Origin: Hirsutella rhossiliensis
Taxonomy: Eukaryota > Ascomycota > Sordariomycetes > Hypocreales > Ophiocordycipitaceae
DNA: 64,000 bases
Direction: 5' to 3'
NCBI RefSeq assembly: GCF_020360975.1
Contig: NW_025408668.1
Coordinates: 3,782,001 to 3,846,000 of the forward strand
Part shown: positions 1 through 9,404 of the stretch, one piece after another
How the letters are laid out: each line of letters opens with the position of its first letter
Position numbering within the stretch: position 1 is the stretch's first letter
The notes under the pieces: generated by a model
Databases searched by the model: none
What the model was told of the DNA's origin: nothing
What the model saw: only the letters and a program-made list of their open reading frames with translations
Program-made: the position numbers and the translations under genes

Positions 1-300
1 GGTTTCTGAGCATAGCAACAGAATTGCGAAGCTGGAGGCAGAAGTGGCCCGGCTGCAGAGAAGCAAGAAGAGGAGAGCAATTCAGAACCCGATCATATAG
101 TTCATGACTCTCAGTGAAGCTTTGATGGCTCAGGAAGCCATTCCCCGAAGTAGAAGTTAAGAAATGCCCGTTATGCTAAATTCTGCGACCGAGGAGGAGA
201 AGGTCTCAGAGGTGGAGACAGCTCAGTGACCGAAGTCACGGCGGCCTCTAAGGCCCTTCCTGTCACCACTAGATGCGGGAGAGTAGTATAAAAGCGCATG
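1..300 (+). pseudogene. Pogo/Fot1-like transposase, C-terminal end (5' part outside window)
   Basis: The first 100 bases read as a basic coiled-coil segment (IAKLEAEVARLQ followed by KKRRA) that stops in frame at about 98. The same frame continues after the stop with FMTLSEALMAQEAIP, and a shifted frame near 230-285 gives TTRCGRVV. This order (basic coiled coil, NP..FM-LSE-L, acidic stretch, TTRSGR-like tail) is the usual end of fungal pogo-like DDE transposases, which cut and paste their own element in the nucleus. The internal stop and frameshift make it a relic. The decay is not RIP, since CpA and TpG are common here. The catalytic part lies left of the window, so the family call rests on the tail only. 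Confidence 0.6.
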
Positions 301-423
301 CACGGATACGAGTATTCATTTCTCTATAGAATAATATAATTTTTAGATTTATATTATTGAGTTCTGCTTATATTTTGTGTAGTTTAAATGGCTTACTTTT
401 AGTGGAGATTTTTTCAATTGCGC

Positions 424-457
424 TACCGAAAGAGGGGTGTTACCGAAAGAGGGGTGG
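424..457. repeat. Two tandem 16-bp units, probably the 3' TIR of the pogo-like element
   Basis: The unit taccgaaagaggggtg occurs at 424-439 and 441-456. It lies about 125 bp after the transposase tail, where the right terminal inverted repeat of the element would be expected. Short direct repeats inside the TIR are also seen in the second pogo element of this window. The left end is outside the window, so the TIR call is inferred. Confidence 0.45.
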
Positions 458-471
458 GGGATGGTAACGCC

Positions 472-631
472 AATGGGATCGGCAGTTCGGCAGCCTATAT
501 AAATTGGGGCGTGGAAATTGAAACATGGCTGAGCCGCGGGCTAAGGTAGCGCCAAATCCGATCGGTGGGTCAGACAAGTGGGGCGTGAGACTGCCGAAAC
601 TTCCGATCGGATTGGCGCTAACCCGCGGCTC
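472..631. repeat. Nested inverted repeat (foldback)
   Basis: The arms 531-565 and 603-631 are imperfect reverse complements around a 37-nt spacer (gagccgcggg pairs with cccgcggctc; gcgccaa-tccgatcgg pairs with ccgatcggattggcgc). A second, weaker pair is 479-503 against 593-617. The block could be a MITE or two element ends meeting. No convincing TSD was found. Confidence 0.5.
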
Positions 632-639
632 TCAGTAGC

Positions 640-1538
640 TTAGGGTCAGTGTCAGATAACCGTTACGCCACACAAAAGTGTAGGCCCACTCTTAGTGTGG
701 AATAATAGCACCCTATATGTTATGTGACAGTCAGCTATTAGGGCCGAAATGTCGGATGCCAGCCATGTTTCACCATAACGTGAGGCCAGGCCATGAGACC
801 ATCAACGGCTGGCTTATTAGCTCTCATTCAAGTAGTCTACCTGACACGCGTCCTAACGCCTCGACCAGGCGCGCAAATGCCTGGCTCGCGCATAACCCGC
901 AAAGTTCTCAGCTTAACTTACGGATTTCTCAAAGGTCAACTCTCTAAGGCGCCTGGTTAAACCATCGTAGGGCTAAACCAAAAACTTCATGCAGCTCGTC
1001 CTTATCTCACCATCCCTATCACGTCGGACCACACCCCTAACCTAATTGTGGCGCCTGAATGGGCCGCTAGTTCCAAGAATCCTTTGAACCATCAGACAGG
1101 AAAGTACATTCCGGGACGCGACTTGTAAGCGGCACTGCATATAGGGATGCTCAAACGCAACCAGAAGAGCCATATTCCCAGTGAATACCTAGGGCATCGA
1201 ATTACTCTAGGTTTCTACTTTTTACGTCGAGTTAAGTTGTTCACCTACCGGTAATACACAAGTTGGGGGAGCTGGTAAGCCCAGGCAGCAGCGTAACGTT
1301 GGCTGAAGGCCCGATGCCTATTTTGAAGCCCAGTGAACCACTGAATGAGCGACCTGAACTTGGGAGTTCCACTCAGTTGATCTGTTGCGTACCTGGCCAA
1401 CGGCTATCGGCCGTTTTACAGGCTAGAGAATAACCGAACTATCCATTTTCTATGACTTGTCGTTTCTACTGACAGAATTTGGTCTCTTTCTGACTGTTAT
1501 CTTCGTAATACCTGGTGATTCTTTAATTCTGGACCCCT
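640..1538. other. No gene recognised
   Basis: Base composition is normal and CpA/TpG are retained, so RIP has not acted here. The only open frames are short, including one of 76 codons at 717-947, and show no family features. There is no repeat that I can match elsewhere in the window. Confidence 0.6.
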
Positions 1539-2711
1539 CTAACCCCAAAAGCTGTACCATTCGGACTCAGAATCTTCAGCCTCGTTCCAGCCCTCGCAAG
1601 TAGTGGGTATCTCGCTGTTATGAGCAGCACTCGCCTGTCCATACCTGTGTCGTATGGAAGTCGCCGTCTGCGTTGTCATGATGGGCGAAGAGATATTGAT
1701 GCCTTTCACAGGCCTGTTGGCCTTGTTCCTGCGGAATCGAAAAACTGACGAGAAGAAGCGAATGAAGGGCTTCTCCTTTTGGCCTTGTCCAATGTATCTG
1801 TTCCGACTGCCCGATTGACTTTGGCTGGCTCTGCGTAATGACTCTGGGGGGGAAGACTTCTGGACTTGTCTGCGCATCCTGGCGATGACCGTAGTTTCGG
1901 TCATCGGTAGGAAACCCTGCTACTTCCGTACTTTTATATTTCTTTAAGTGATTGTATGGATCTCCGAATTACCTGTGCTCCATGGATTTGTTTGTTCAAG
2001 TCGCGATAGGAATGCTATGAGAGACTTGCGGAACAATTGGTGTGGCGAAGAGCAGCGCTGGACAGCGTTTTGTTCTTCCTTATGGGGTAACGCACCGTCG
2101 AGGATGTCTTTACTTCCTGAGTTGTAGTGTAAACATGGCTGGACATCCACGAGGCCTGGTGATAATGTGATGAAAACAATTGCCAGAGATTTTTGAATGA
2201 ATCCGGACCGATACAGGATGTTTGTTGCGTATTGTGAAGCAGCATGGCTCCCTTTACAATTATATATGGACGGTGTCAGAAGCACATGCGTGTAAGCCGG
2301 TAAGGCCGATGTATTTTTATGTATATGCTGCTCTATAGAAGCTGTGGAACTCTTAGCAAAGTAACATTTACGGCCAGCTGAATAAGGCCACTGAAATGAG
2401 AGGCAAGAGCTTCTAGACACATGTCTCCAGTTCAATGTGCACGACTCGCCAAGAAATCTTAGAAATCTAGCCAAGTGTGAAACCCCGAGTATTGTTGTCG
2501 CGAAGACCGTCGCGCCACGCAGGCAAAAGTGGAACGCGCTCCAACAGGTGCGCTGCAATTGACACATATCCAATGACTGTTCCCGGCACACCCCCTCAGG
2601 GATCGCGGCTCCGCCGGGATTCCTGGAAATCAGGCGCGGGAGTCGAACACCATGCACCGCATCCGGGTAAGGGACCAAGGGATACCTAAGAAGGGGAAGG
2701 ACAACAGCCAT
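1539..2711. other. Degenerate region, origin unknown
   Basis: Open frames exist on both strands, including 255 codons on minus at 1944-2711, but none carries a recognisable domain. On the plus strand, 1600-2500 reads as protein-like stretches broken by stops and could be an old relic gene. The right part contains copy 1 of an 85-bp repeat. I do not assign a function. Confidence 0.4.
2501..2585 (+). repeat. 85-bp dispersed repeat, copy 1
   Basis: This block starts cgaagaccgtcgcgcc and ends tgactgttcccg. It matches 6998-7082 over the full 85 bp with only a few differences, and its middle (aaaagtggaacgcgctcc) resembles 8835-8880. The flanks of the copies are unrelated, so this is a mobile or captured fragment. 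Confidence 0.7.
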
Positions 2712-3090
2712 ATGCGGGGTACCCCCGCACCGCGCAGCTACCGGAAGTTACAGGGGTGGTTAGCCATCCCCTCCTGGGCTCATAGCTCTCACGAAGAAAG
2801 TCAGCAGAAAAGGCATATAATGTAGTAATGAGGTAGTTTCATCGTATTCCATATCTCCGTCCTCTCTTTCTGCCCTAAACCCAAGCCCCTATTTATATCC
2901 CTCTTTCGTAGTATAGGTAAATGGGCTGAGGGAGGCTGGGTCACCCCAGCCTCTCGACTGGAGACGTTCCGTCTCAAATAGCAGCTTTCCAGCCTCTCGT
3001 TTGACCTGGTTGACAGCTCCCTTGTTGGCCCAGCTACCCATGTGTGACCTGGCTGACTCAATCGAGAGACGTTCTTCGCGACAATTGTGC

Positions 3091-3243
3091 TCACTGCAAG
3101 TTGTAATCCACTCCACTCCACTCGCTCTTCATGTGGATTTAGGATCACCTAGTGATCCGTGCGTGTGCACGGACCCTCCTCCGCCACGTGCCACCTCTAA
3201 ATCCACTACATTGAGGGCCGAAGTGGAGTGGATTGCAACCCTG
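3091..3243. mobile_element. MITE with hAT-type TSD (153 bp)
   Basis: The element is bounded by a perfect 8-bp duplication AATTGTGC (3083-3090 and 3244-3251). Its ends fold back: gttgtaatccactccact on the left pairs imperfectly with agtggagtggattgcaac on the right, and the right end reads CAGGGTTGCAATCC from outside in. An 8-bp TSD and a CAGGG end are hallmarks of hAT elements. It has no coding capacity, so it would depend on a transposase supplied by a full element. The left tip differs from the right tip by a few bases. Confidence 0.7.
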
Positions 3244-3251
3244 AATTGTGC

Positions 3252-3494
3252 TGGCTCAAACCCGGGCCACCCGGAGCTCTTTACTACTACCCGTTGGCAG
3301 GTTCCTTCGTAAGCCAACTAGGGGTCCCTACCCCGTAGTTGGGCACAAAAGGTGTGGAAAGCCCCAAAAGGTGTGGACACCTAAACACGCCCCCACTACC
3401 ACGTCTAGCGCGTAATTGGTGTGTATCCTGACCAAAACGCGATCGCGCGTGGTGCTCAGGGAGACTTTGACTGTCGTAATTACGGTACGCTATG
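3252..3494. other. No gene recognised
   Basis: Unmutated spacer between the MITE and a partial solo LTR. It holds the 10-bp direct repeat aaaggtgtgg (3348-3377 area) and nothing else I can name. Confidence 0.5.
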
Positions 3495-3580
3495 TATCGC
3501 ACGGAGGATGAGCAAGTGAGCATAAAGATCAGGGACTGGAAGACTATTGTTCCTATCTAATGAGTGGGAATAATCAATCC
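3495..3580 (+). repeat. Truncated copy of the 236-bp solo LTR (unmutated)
   Basis: It begins tatcgcacggaggatgagca and is nearly identical to the first 50 bp of the unmutated copy at 36269-36504 (opposite strand). Similarity then fades through about 3580. CpA sites are intact, unlike the copies at 13845 and 17392. The 3' two thirds of the LTR are missing. Confidence 0.7.
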
Positions 3581-3894
3581 TTAAATACATCAGTTGTAAG
3601 AGTGAGTGGAGCTGCTGCCTGCCAGGCAGTAAGCAGGGAGCGTCGACCCTGCAGCGCTGAAATCTCCTGTGTGACATAACGGATAGGTTTAAGACTACAA
3701 AAAGTACACTGCACACCACACGATGTTTCAAGGACTGAACAGCATTCAAGCCGAAGATCCCCTAGGCTCGAGCAATGAACAGCTCTTAATTTAAATCCGG
3801 CGTGAGCTACCGTAAGCTTTAAGAGCATGTGGACTGTTGCCTGTTCTGGGCAGTGGCGGTGAGCGTCTCGAATGAGCCACCAGCTGATCTTGAC
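3581..3894. other. Flank of hAT-1, no gene recognised
   Basis: Unmutated DNA with small inverted repeats such as gctgcctg/ccaggcag near 3610-3625. It ends with ATCTTGAC (3887-3894), the left copy of the hAT-1 target duplication. Confidence 0.5.
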
Positions 3895-6846
3895 CAGGGT
3901 GGCGATCAATTCCACCTCCACCTCCACGTCTTCAATAATATTGAAGTGGAAGTCACGTGTTTCAATTCAATCAATTCAATATCACCTGCACATTGAGAGC
4001 TTCAATCCACGCCTCCGCCTCGAACGTTGACCACGCGTTGAAGCCGTTGAAGCAGGAGGTGATCTAGGTAGCATCTACACTTAGGTACCTAATCGAGTCG
4101 CGTCTGACGCGCGTGATTCGCGTGATCACCCTCAAGGTTAGCCTTAGTTACCGTATTGAGTGTTGTAGTACTTCCATTCCATACTGTTTTCAGATGTAAC
4201 GAATGTATAAGTACCTGGGCGATTGAACGCGTTTGGGCTGAAGTTCCCCGAGTCGCGTCGCAGAGAAACCTTCCCCAAACGAATGCATCCCCTTCCTGCG
4301 GCCAAATGGAAACCGACGTTCCTACTAAGCCCCAGCGTGCTTCAGACGGAGGCTCATCCAGCAAGTCGTTTGTTAACATGGATGCTTTGCAAGACGAATG
4401 GAGCATCTTCCCATGGAACCATTTTCCAGGTTATACGATTTCCGAGCGTGCTGGCAGGCAGACTTCGTGGGTCTGGCAGCATGGTTTCGACATTCAACCT
4501 AGCGATTCTCCCACGAAAAGAAAATGGGTTTGCAAGCCCTGCCTCAAGAAGCCGAAGCAAAAAACATCAGACTTCTCTGCCGCTGGCACTCAGAACATCG
4601 AGAATCATCTGTTCAAAGAGCACAGGCTTGTCGATCTGTCCGGGAAGAGGGGGCCGCCCGCTCTTGGGAAAGGAACCAGGGACAAGACCCCGTCAAAGAA
4701 TATTGTGGAGATGTTGAACCTCAATGCTTCAGACCCCAAAGAGCAAGGTATCGCGAACGCCCTCATCCAGCGCTTCGATAAGGACCATTTTCAGAGACTT
4801 CTTCTCGAGTGGGTGGTCGACGCCAACGTCTCCTTTCGCCAGCCCGAGCACTGTCGCCTCCGACATATTTTCGAATACCTGAATCCATCGGTCGCAGTGA
4901 CGAATGCCCACATCTCGCACGATACCGTTCGAAAGCGAATTGTTGACCTTTATACCCGATACAAGACGTGCGTAATCGACAATCTAAAGAGCACCCGGGC
5001 CAAATTCACATTGCGTTCGACGGCTGGCGTTCCAGGAATCGGCACGCTTTATACGGGATTATATGTTTTACATCGACAAGGATGGAGTTCCATCAAAGCT
5101 TGTCCTAGGCATGCCGGAGCTGAAGATCTCACACTCGGGAGAAAACATTGCAGCCCAGATCCTCGAGATCCTAGAGAGCTATGAGATCCTCGACAAGGTG
5201 GGCTATATTACACTGGACAACGCTGGCAATATGGATACGGCGACAGAGGAGATTGCAGAGGCACTGGGCTTTGATCCGAAGAAGCGGAGGGTGCGATGCT
5301 TCGGCCACGTGCTCAACTTGGTGGTCAAGGCGCTATTATTTGGACACAAGGCCGACGCGTTTGAGGCAGAGATTAACGGGAGCCTGTTCTTGACGCGGTC
5401 CAGCATGAAATCTGGCGAAAGAAAGGCCCAGTCGGAAAGCTCCACAACCTAGTAAATTGGATCCATCAGTCCGATAAGCTGACGTACCGGCTTCGTGCGC
5501 TTCAGGAAGAGTCCTTTTCACAGTCGGACGACCCCAAGGTTCGAGCGAAGAACCCTGTGGACGTTGTCCTTGATAACCTTACTCGTTGGCTTTCGACTCT
5601 TTATATGATACGGCGCGGCCTTGAGTTGCGGCCTTTCTTGGAAGACCTGACTGAGAAGGTCACGCTTGAGTTCAGGAAAAAATGCCGCAATGGGATGAGA
5701 AGGGCAAAGAGATGCCTTTGTCTCTCCGCGAGGAGAGTCTTCAGCGATAAAGACTGGAAGGTCATTGGGTTGATGGATAGGGTGCTTGTTGACTTCGAAG
5801 AAGCACCCGAATGCTAGAAGGTGACGCCCAGAGCCGAGTTCGAAAAGGAGGCCGCATTGAAGCATACGGAAATATGTGGGACGTTGCCTCAACCTACGAA
5901 TTCCTGATGGACAGACTAGAGGAGTGGAAAGCAGTAGCGGAGAAGTTCCCCGATCCAGAGCACCTCAAGGCTAACATTAATCTGGGCTGGGATAAGTTGA
6001 ACGACTACTATACGAAGCTTGACGAGACGCCAGCATACTATGCTTCTGCTATTTTAAATCCGGTTTCGCGTTGGGGTTATTTCGAGAATACATGGACTGA
6101 CAAAGCACAGCTCCCCTGGCTACAGGAGGCAAAAGGAATGGTGAGAAACCTGTGGGAGGAGGAGTACAAATCGCTGCCGATCCTCCGATGCCTGACGAAG
6201 AGCGTCCGTACAAGCGACTGAAGGCAATGAGCGCGCTTGAGAGACACCGAGCCCAGAGGACTTCGTCGCTGCCCAACGAATCTTCCTCTTTGGAAAGTTC
6301 ACTGAATCCGGACCATGATGAATATGACCGCTGGCTGTCGAGTGCTGACGCTGAGAATGATCCTCTCGTCACCAACCCATTTCAGTATTGGTGGCAGAGG
6401 CGGAAAGACTACCCACGGTTGTCGCGGATGGCTCTCGACTTGCTCTCGATCCTCCCATGTCCGCAGAGTGCGAGCGTCTCTTTAGTACCACTGGGCAAAT
6501 GGTGTCACCGCTACGGACTCGATTGGAAGCCAGCACGATAGGGATTACGCAAACGTTACGGTCGTGGGTACGGAATGGCCTAATCGACGCCGTGGATACG
6601 TTGGTTGACGTGTCAGGGGAGAATGCGAATAGCATTATATGGAGTCTAGGGGATGATACTGGACATGCTGCCGGCTAGGGCCCTCGGCGACCCCATGGGC
6701 CGTACGTGGTTCAACGTCTTCAATTCAACTCCATCGCCCCCATCTGAAGGCAGGTGGTTCAACTCAACGGGACCAATGATGAATAAGCTGTCAACGCAAC
6801 TCAATAATGAGGCCAAATTGATGGAATTGAATTGATCGCCACCCTG
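3895..6846 (+). mobile_element. hAT-1: complete hAT DNA transposon (2,952 bp)
   Basis: Perfect 18-bp terminal inverted repeats cagggtggcgatcaattc lie at 3895-3912 and, inverted, at 6829-6846. A perfect 8-bp duplication ATCTTGAC flanks them (3887-3894 and 6847-6854). TIR type, TSD length and the internal transposase relic all agree with the hAT superfamily. The sequence keeps CpA and TpG throughout, so the copy decayed by frameshifts rather than by RIP. Excision or mobilisation would need a transposase from elsewhere. Confidence 0.95.
4304..6678 (+). pseudogene. hAT-1 transposase, broken by frameshifts
   Basis: The pieces in order match a fungal hAT transposase. A BED-type zinc finger comes first (CKPC at about 4530 and ENHLFKEH at about 4605). 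The catalytic start FDGWRSRN is near 5015, in a different frame from both neighbours. ITLDNAGNMDTA is at about 5205, GPVGKLHNLVNWI at about 5430, and an alpha-helical insertion follows. The C-terminal dimerisation motif MSAECERLFSTTGQMVSP lies at about 6457-6510. At least five frame changes separate these blocks (near 5010, 5060, 5395, 5690, 5815, 6170 and 6455). There is no excess of TAG stops, so this is mutational decay. The start is placed at the ATG near 4304 because similarity begins just after it; an open frame extends to 4156. Confidence 0.92.
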
Positions 6847-7594
6847 ATCTTGACAGGCTAGGACGTAGCGGGTTGCAACTACTCGCGCTAATTTGAAGCC
6901 CTTTTGACGGGGATATATCTAAATAGGTTTTGCGTAGGGGTGGCGGCCTGAGAAACCGAGCAAAAGAGCCGCCGGAATGGTGCTGTTGCAGATGTTTCGA
7001 AGACCATTGCGCCATGCAGGCAAAAGTGGAACGCGCTCCAACAGGTGCGCTGCAATTGACACATATCCAATGACTGTTCCCGACAGCAGAGTCTCCCAGC
7101 GTTTGAATCCATCCGGCGATCATCTTACACCACAGCTGTCGCAGCTGCTCGCCAAACAAGTCAACAGCTGATAGGGCTGAGTCTGCCTGAACATGTTACG
7201 TGTAGTAGGCAGTAGTGTGGCGAAGGTGGAACGATGACTGCCTGTAGGCCTGCCGTCTGGTGCCGACTTAATTCTCTCCCCTCGCAGTCGGGCGCTTTCA
7301 CTCGGGGAATTGCTCCGTAGACGCTGTCTTTTTGGCATAGGGTTTCTAGAAGCCGGGATGATGCGAGTAATGACAGATGGCTTTATGCGGATACCGAAAC
7401 GCGGAGAGTAGCAAGCACATGCGGTCCAGCCACGCTCTCCTCCGCACGTCGGGCGGAATCTCGACCTTTCAACATCTTCAAATTCCTCGCGTGTCCCGCT
7501 CTCGTCTTGCGCCGGTCGATAGATTTAAATACCGTGATATAATCGAGCCAATATAAGCGACCCTCGAGTTGACGCGGCCCTGGCTGCTGGCAAC
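6847..7594. other. No gene recognised; contains copy 2 of the 85-bp repeat
   Basis: Unmutated DNA right of hAT-1, starting with the right TSD copy. A 72-codon minus-strand frame (7120-7338) has no recognisable feature. The last 250 bp are the upstream region of the rhodopsin-like gene; I cannot identify a promoter element with confidence. Confidence 0.5.
6998..7082 (+). repeat. 85-bp dispersed repeat, copy 2
   Basis: Same length and orientation as 2501-2585, with mostly transition differences. In one frame both copies encode RQKWNALQQVRCN. No TSD could be seen, so the mobilisation mechanism is unknown. Confidence 0.7.
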
Positions 7595-7774
7595 GTGCCT
7601 CGGAGATTCAGCGTCGCAGTCCTCGAAATGAACCGAGACCTTTCGGCCACCGTTAGCATCGTCGTCGTCACGGCCCTGGCTACTTTGATCGTCTTATGTA
7701 GACTGCTCTCGCGGAAATTCATCATTAAGCGCTTCGGACTCGGCCTCGACGATAGACTCGCGCTCGCGTCGCTG

Positions 7775-7831
7775 GTGAGCTGCCCTAGAGCGTGGAGCTT
7801 TGCGACGACCTGCTGCTAATATTTCGGATAG
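7775..7831 (+). other. Intron 1 of the rhodopsin-like gene (57 nt)
   Basis: Donor GTGAGC, branch-like gctaat and acceptor ATAG. It falls exactly between codons 49 and 50, and removing it joins two membrane segments in frame. Confidence 0.85.
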
Positions 7832-8343
7832 GTTATTATTATTCCATTCGCGGCGCTATGCTTAGAGCTAATCTATATTAGCGGCGGACGAACCTTTCCC
7901 TTTATCGATTTCGTCCTCGACGAAGCGATAGCTAAGAGAATCTAGATTATCGACTCTATTTCGCATTTAATCTATAGCACCGCGCTTCTGCTCTACCGCG
8001 TATCGGGCCTCGCCTTCTACTACCGCATCTATGCCCTATATAAGGAGTTTCTCGTCGCTATTAGGGTTATCTTCGCAGTCTTAATCGTCGGCTACCTAGT
8101 GTAGATGCTGTTTATTATCTTCTACTATAAGCCTATGAATATAGCTTAGATGCCTATATCTAACGACGACGAGCTTTAGAATACTACGTGCTTACAATAG
8201 TATTAGATATATATTACCATTTCCGGCATCTCGCTCGCCTGCGACTTTTTACTCTTTGGCCTCCCGGTAGCAATGCTTAAGATCCTAGAGATGCCACGGA
8301 AATAAAAGGTTTAACTAGCCTATATCCTCTTACTAGGCCTTAT

Positions 8344-8401
8344 GTAAGTACTAGCATACCTAAGAACTAATAAGGCGAGGGCTTTCTAACCGTATAATTA
8401 G
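8344..8401 (+). other. Intron 2 of the rhodopsin-like gene (58 nt)
   Basis: Donor GTAAGT, branch-like ctaac at 8386-8390 and acceptor TTAG. Its length restores the frame between exon 2 and the tail that reads KPIVDKFILRKDTYSEFGG, which is otherwise shifted by one base. Confidence 0.8.
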
Positions 8402-8834
8402 CGTAGTAGGCATTTCTGGTGGTCGAGTCGCGCTCGTCGTTTTCTCCGTTAGTGAGTAAACCCCGAGCCGGCTAAGTCGGAATTTATACTAACGCGCTAT
8501 ATCTAAAGACGAGGAACTTAGAACGTTCAAATTTGCCTTTCTTAAACTGCTTATCGTCGAAGTCTCCGAGGTTAGCGCGACGCTCATTGCCCTATCGATC
8601 CCGGGAGTTAAGCCGATAGTAGATAAGTTTATCTTACGAAAGGACACTTATTCGGAGTTTGGCGGATCTAGGATCTCCTCTAACAGGGGCAGCATCGGGT
8701 CCCAGAGCTCGGGGCTAAGCGCCTTGAAGGGGCCATCGCATTTTAGCGTGCTCGACGACGAGAGCGCCGCCCAATACGGGGCAGAGGTGTGCCTGGGCGA
8801 GCAGAAGCAAGACAGGAAGCAAGAGGGCATATTG

Positions 8835-8880
8835 CACCAAAAGTAGAACGCGCGCTCCAGCAAGTGGTGCGCAATTGACA
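8835..8880 (+). repeat. Partial copy of the 85-bp repeat at the end of the rhodopsin-like gene
   Basis: The stretch caccaaaagtagaacgcg and the following gcgcaattgaca resemble the middle of copies 1 and 2 in the same orientation. It overlaps the stop codon region of the rhodopsin-like gene, so copies 1 and 2 may derive from the 3' end of a paralogue. Confidence 0.45.
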
Positions 8881-8921
8881 GTTATGGCACTTGGTCTGTG
8901 TGTGACAGGGCATCCAAGTGA

Positions 8922-9404
8922 CGGTGGATGCCTAGGTCGAAGACGGACGAAGCAAGCAGCCAGAAGGAAAACAGAACTTCATATAGACTGGTGGCTCTCA
9001 CCAGGATCTCGACACCGCTGAGCTGGCGACTGGAGAAACTCGCCATCAAGCCAACCACCTTTCACTATACAAAGCAACAGCGTTGCCAAGCGTTAAAACA
9101 GCCTCCTAATTATGTACCAAATCAAGGATGCAAACCACTCAATTCAATCAACTGAATGCAGGGCTCCTGTCAGACAGTTACGGCCCACACCTGGCACGAC
9201 AGCGGCTGTGCAGAGCGACCTGAATGGCATCAGTCAATTGATGAGAATTATCTAAAGAACAAGAAGTGAGTGAATGAGCTGCAGAGAATTGTGCAGCTCT
9301 TTATACACAAATGAAAGGCTTGTTGCCTGCCTACGCATTACCGGTAGCTGTTGCCTGGAAGGCAACAGCGGGGATCCAATAGGTGCACGGGTACCCGTGC
9401 CAAT
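8922..9404. other. No gene recognised; two palindromes near the pogo insertion
   Basis: Unmutated intergenic-type DNA. A hairpin with perfect 10-bp arms lies at 9347-9369 (gctgttgcct, 3-nt loop, aggcaacagc), and the perfect 16-bp palindrome gcacgggtacccgtgc is at 9385-9400, directly left of the pogo TIR. Confidence 0.6.

Larger units (their letters stand above)
7628..8846 (+). pseudogene. Rhodopsin-domain (PTH11/SAT4-like) integral membrane protein gene, three exons, inactivated by RIP
   Basis: Exons 7628-7774, 8-phase-consistent 7832-8343 and 8402-8843 join to 367 codons, with a TAG at 8844-8846 (the next in-frame stop is TGA at 8919). Exon 1 gives a first membrane helix (VSIVVVTALATLIVLC) and the family motif LGLDDRLALASL at the start of helix 2. 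Later exons give further hydrophobic helices, the segment SHLIYSTALLLYRVSGLAFY and an Asp/Ser-rich cytoplasmic tail. Internal stops are all TAG or TAA (for example 7943, 8102, 8147), each at a position where Gln or Trp fits, as expected from CpA to TpA change. Exon 1 and the last 200 bp are unmutated. Family members are fungal seven-helix membrane proteins, some proposed receptors; the ligand is unknown. An upstream in-frame ATG at 7595 is an alternative start. Confidence 0.85.

Noticed and set aside
717..947. 76-codon plus frame
   Set aside because: No domain, no supporting context; chance frame in low-structure DNA.
2610..2690. Possible tRNA on the minus strand (ttcgactcccgc resembles a T-loop)
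   Set aside because: The 5' side of the T-stem does not pair, and no acceptor or anticodon arm could be found.
1944..2711. 255-codon minus frame
   Set aside because: Composition (many Ser/His/Cys/Leu) and lack of any motif suggest an antisense or chance frame; it runs across the 85-bp repeat without respecting its edges.
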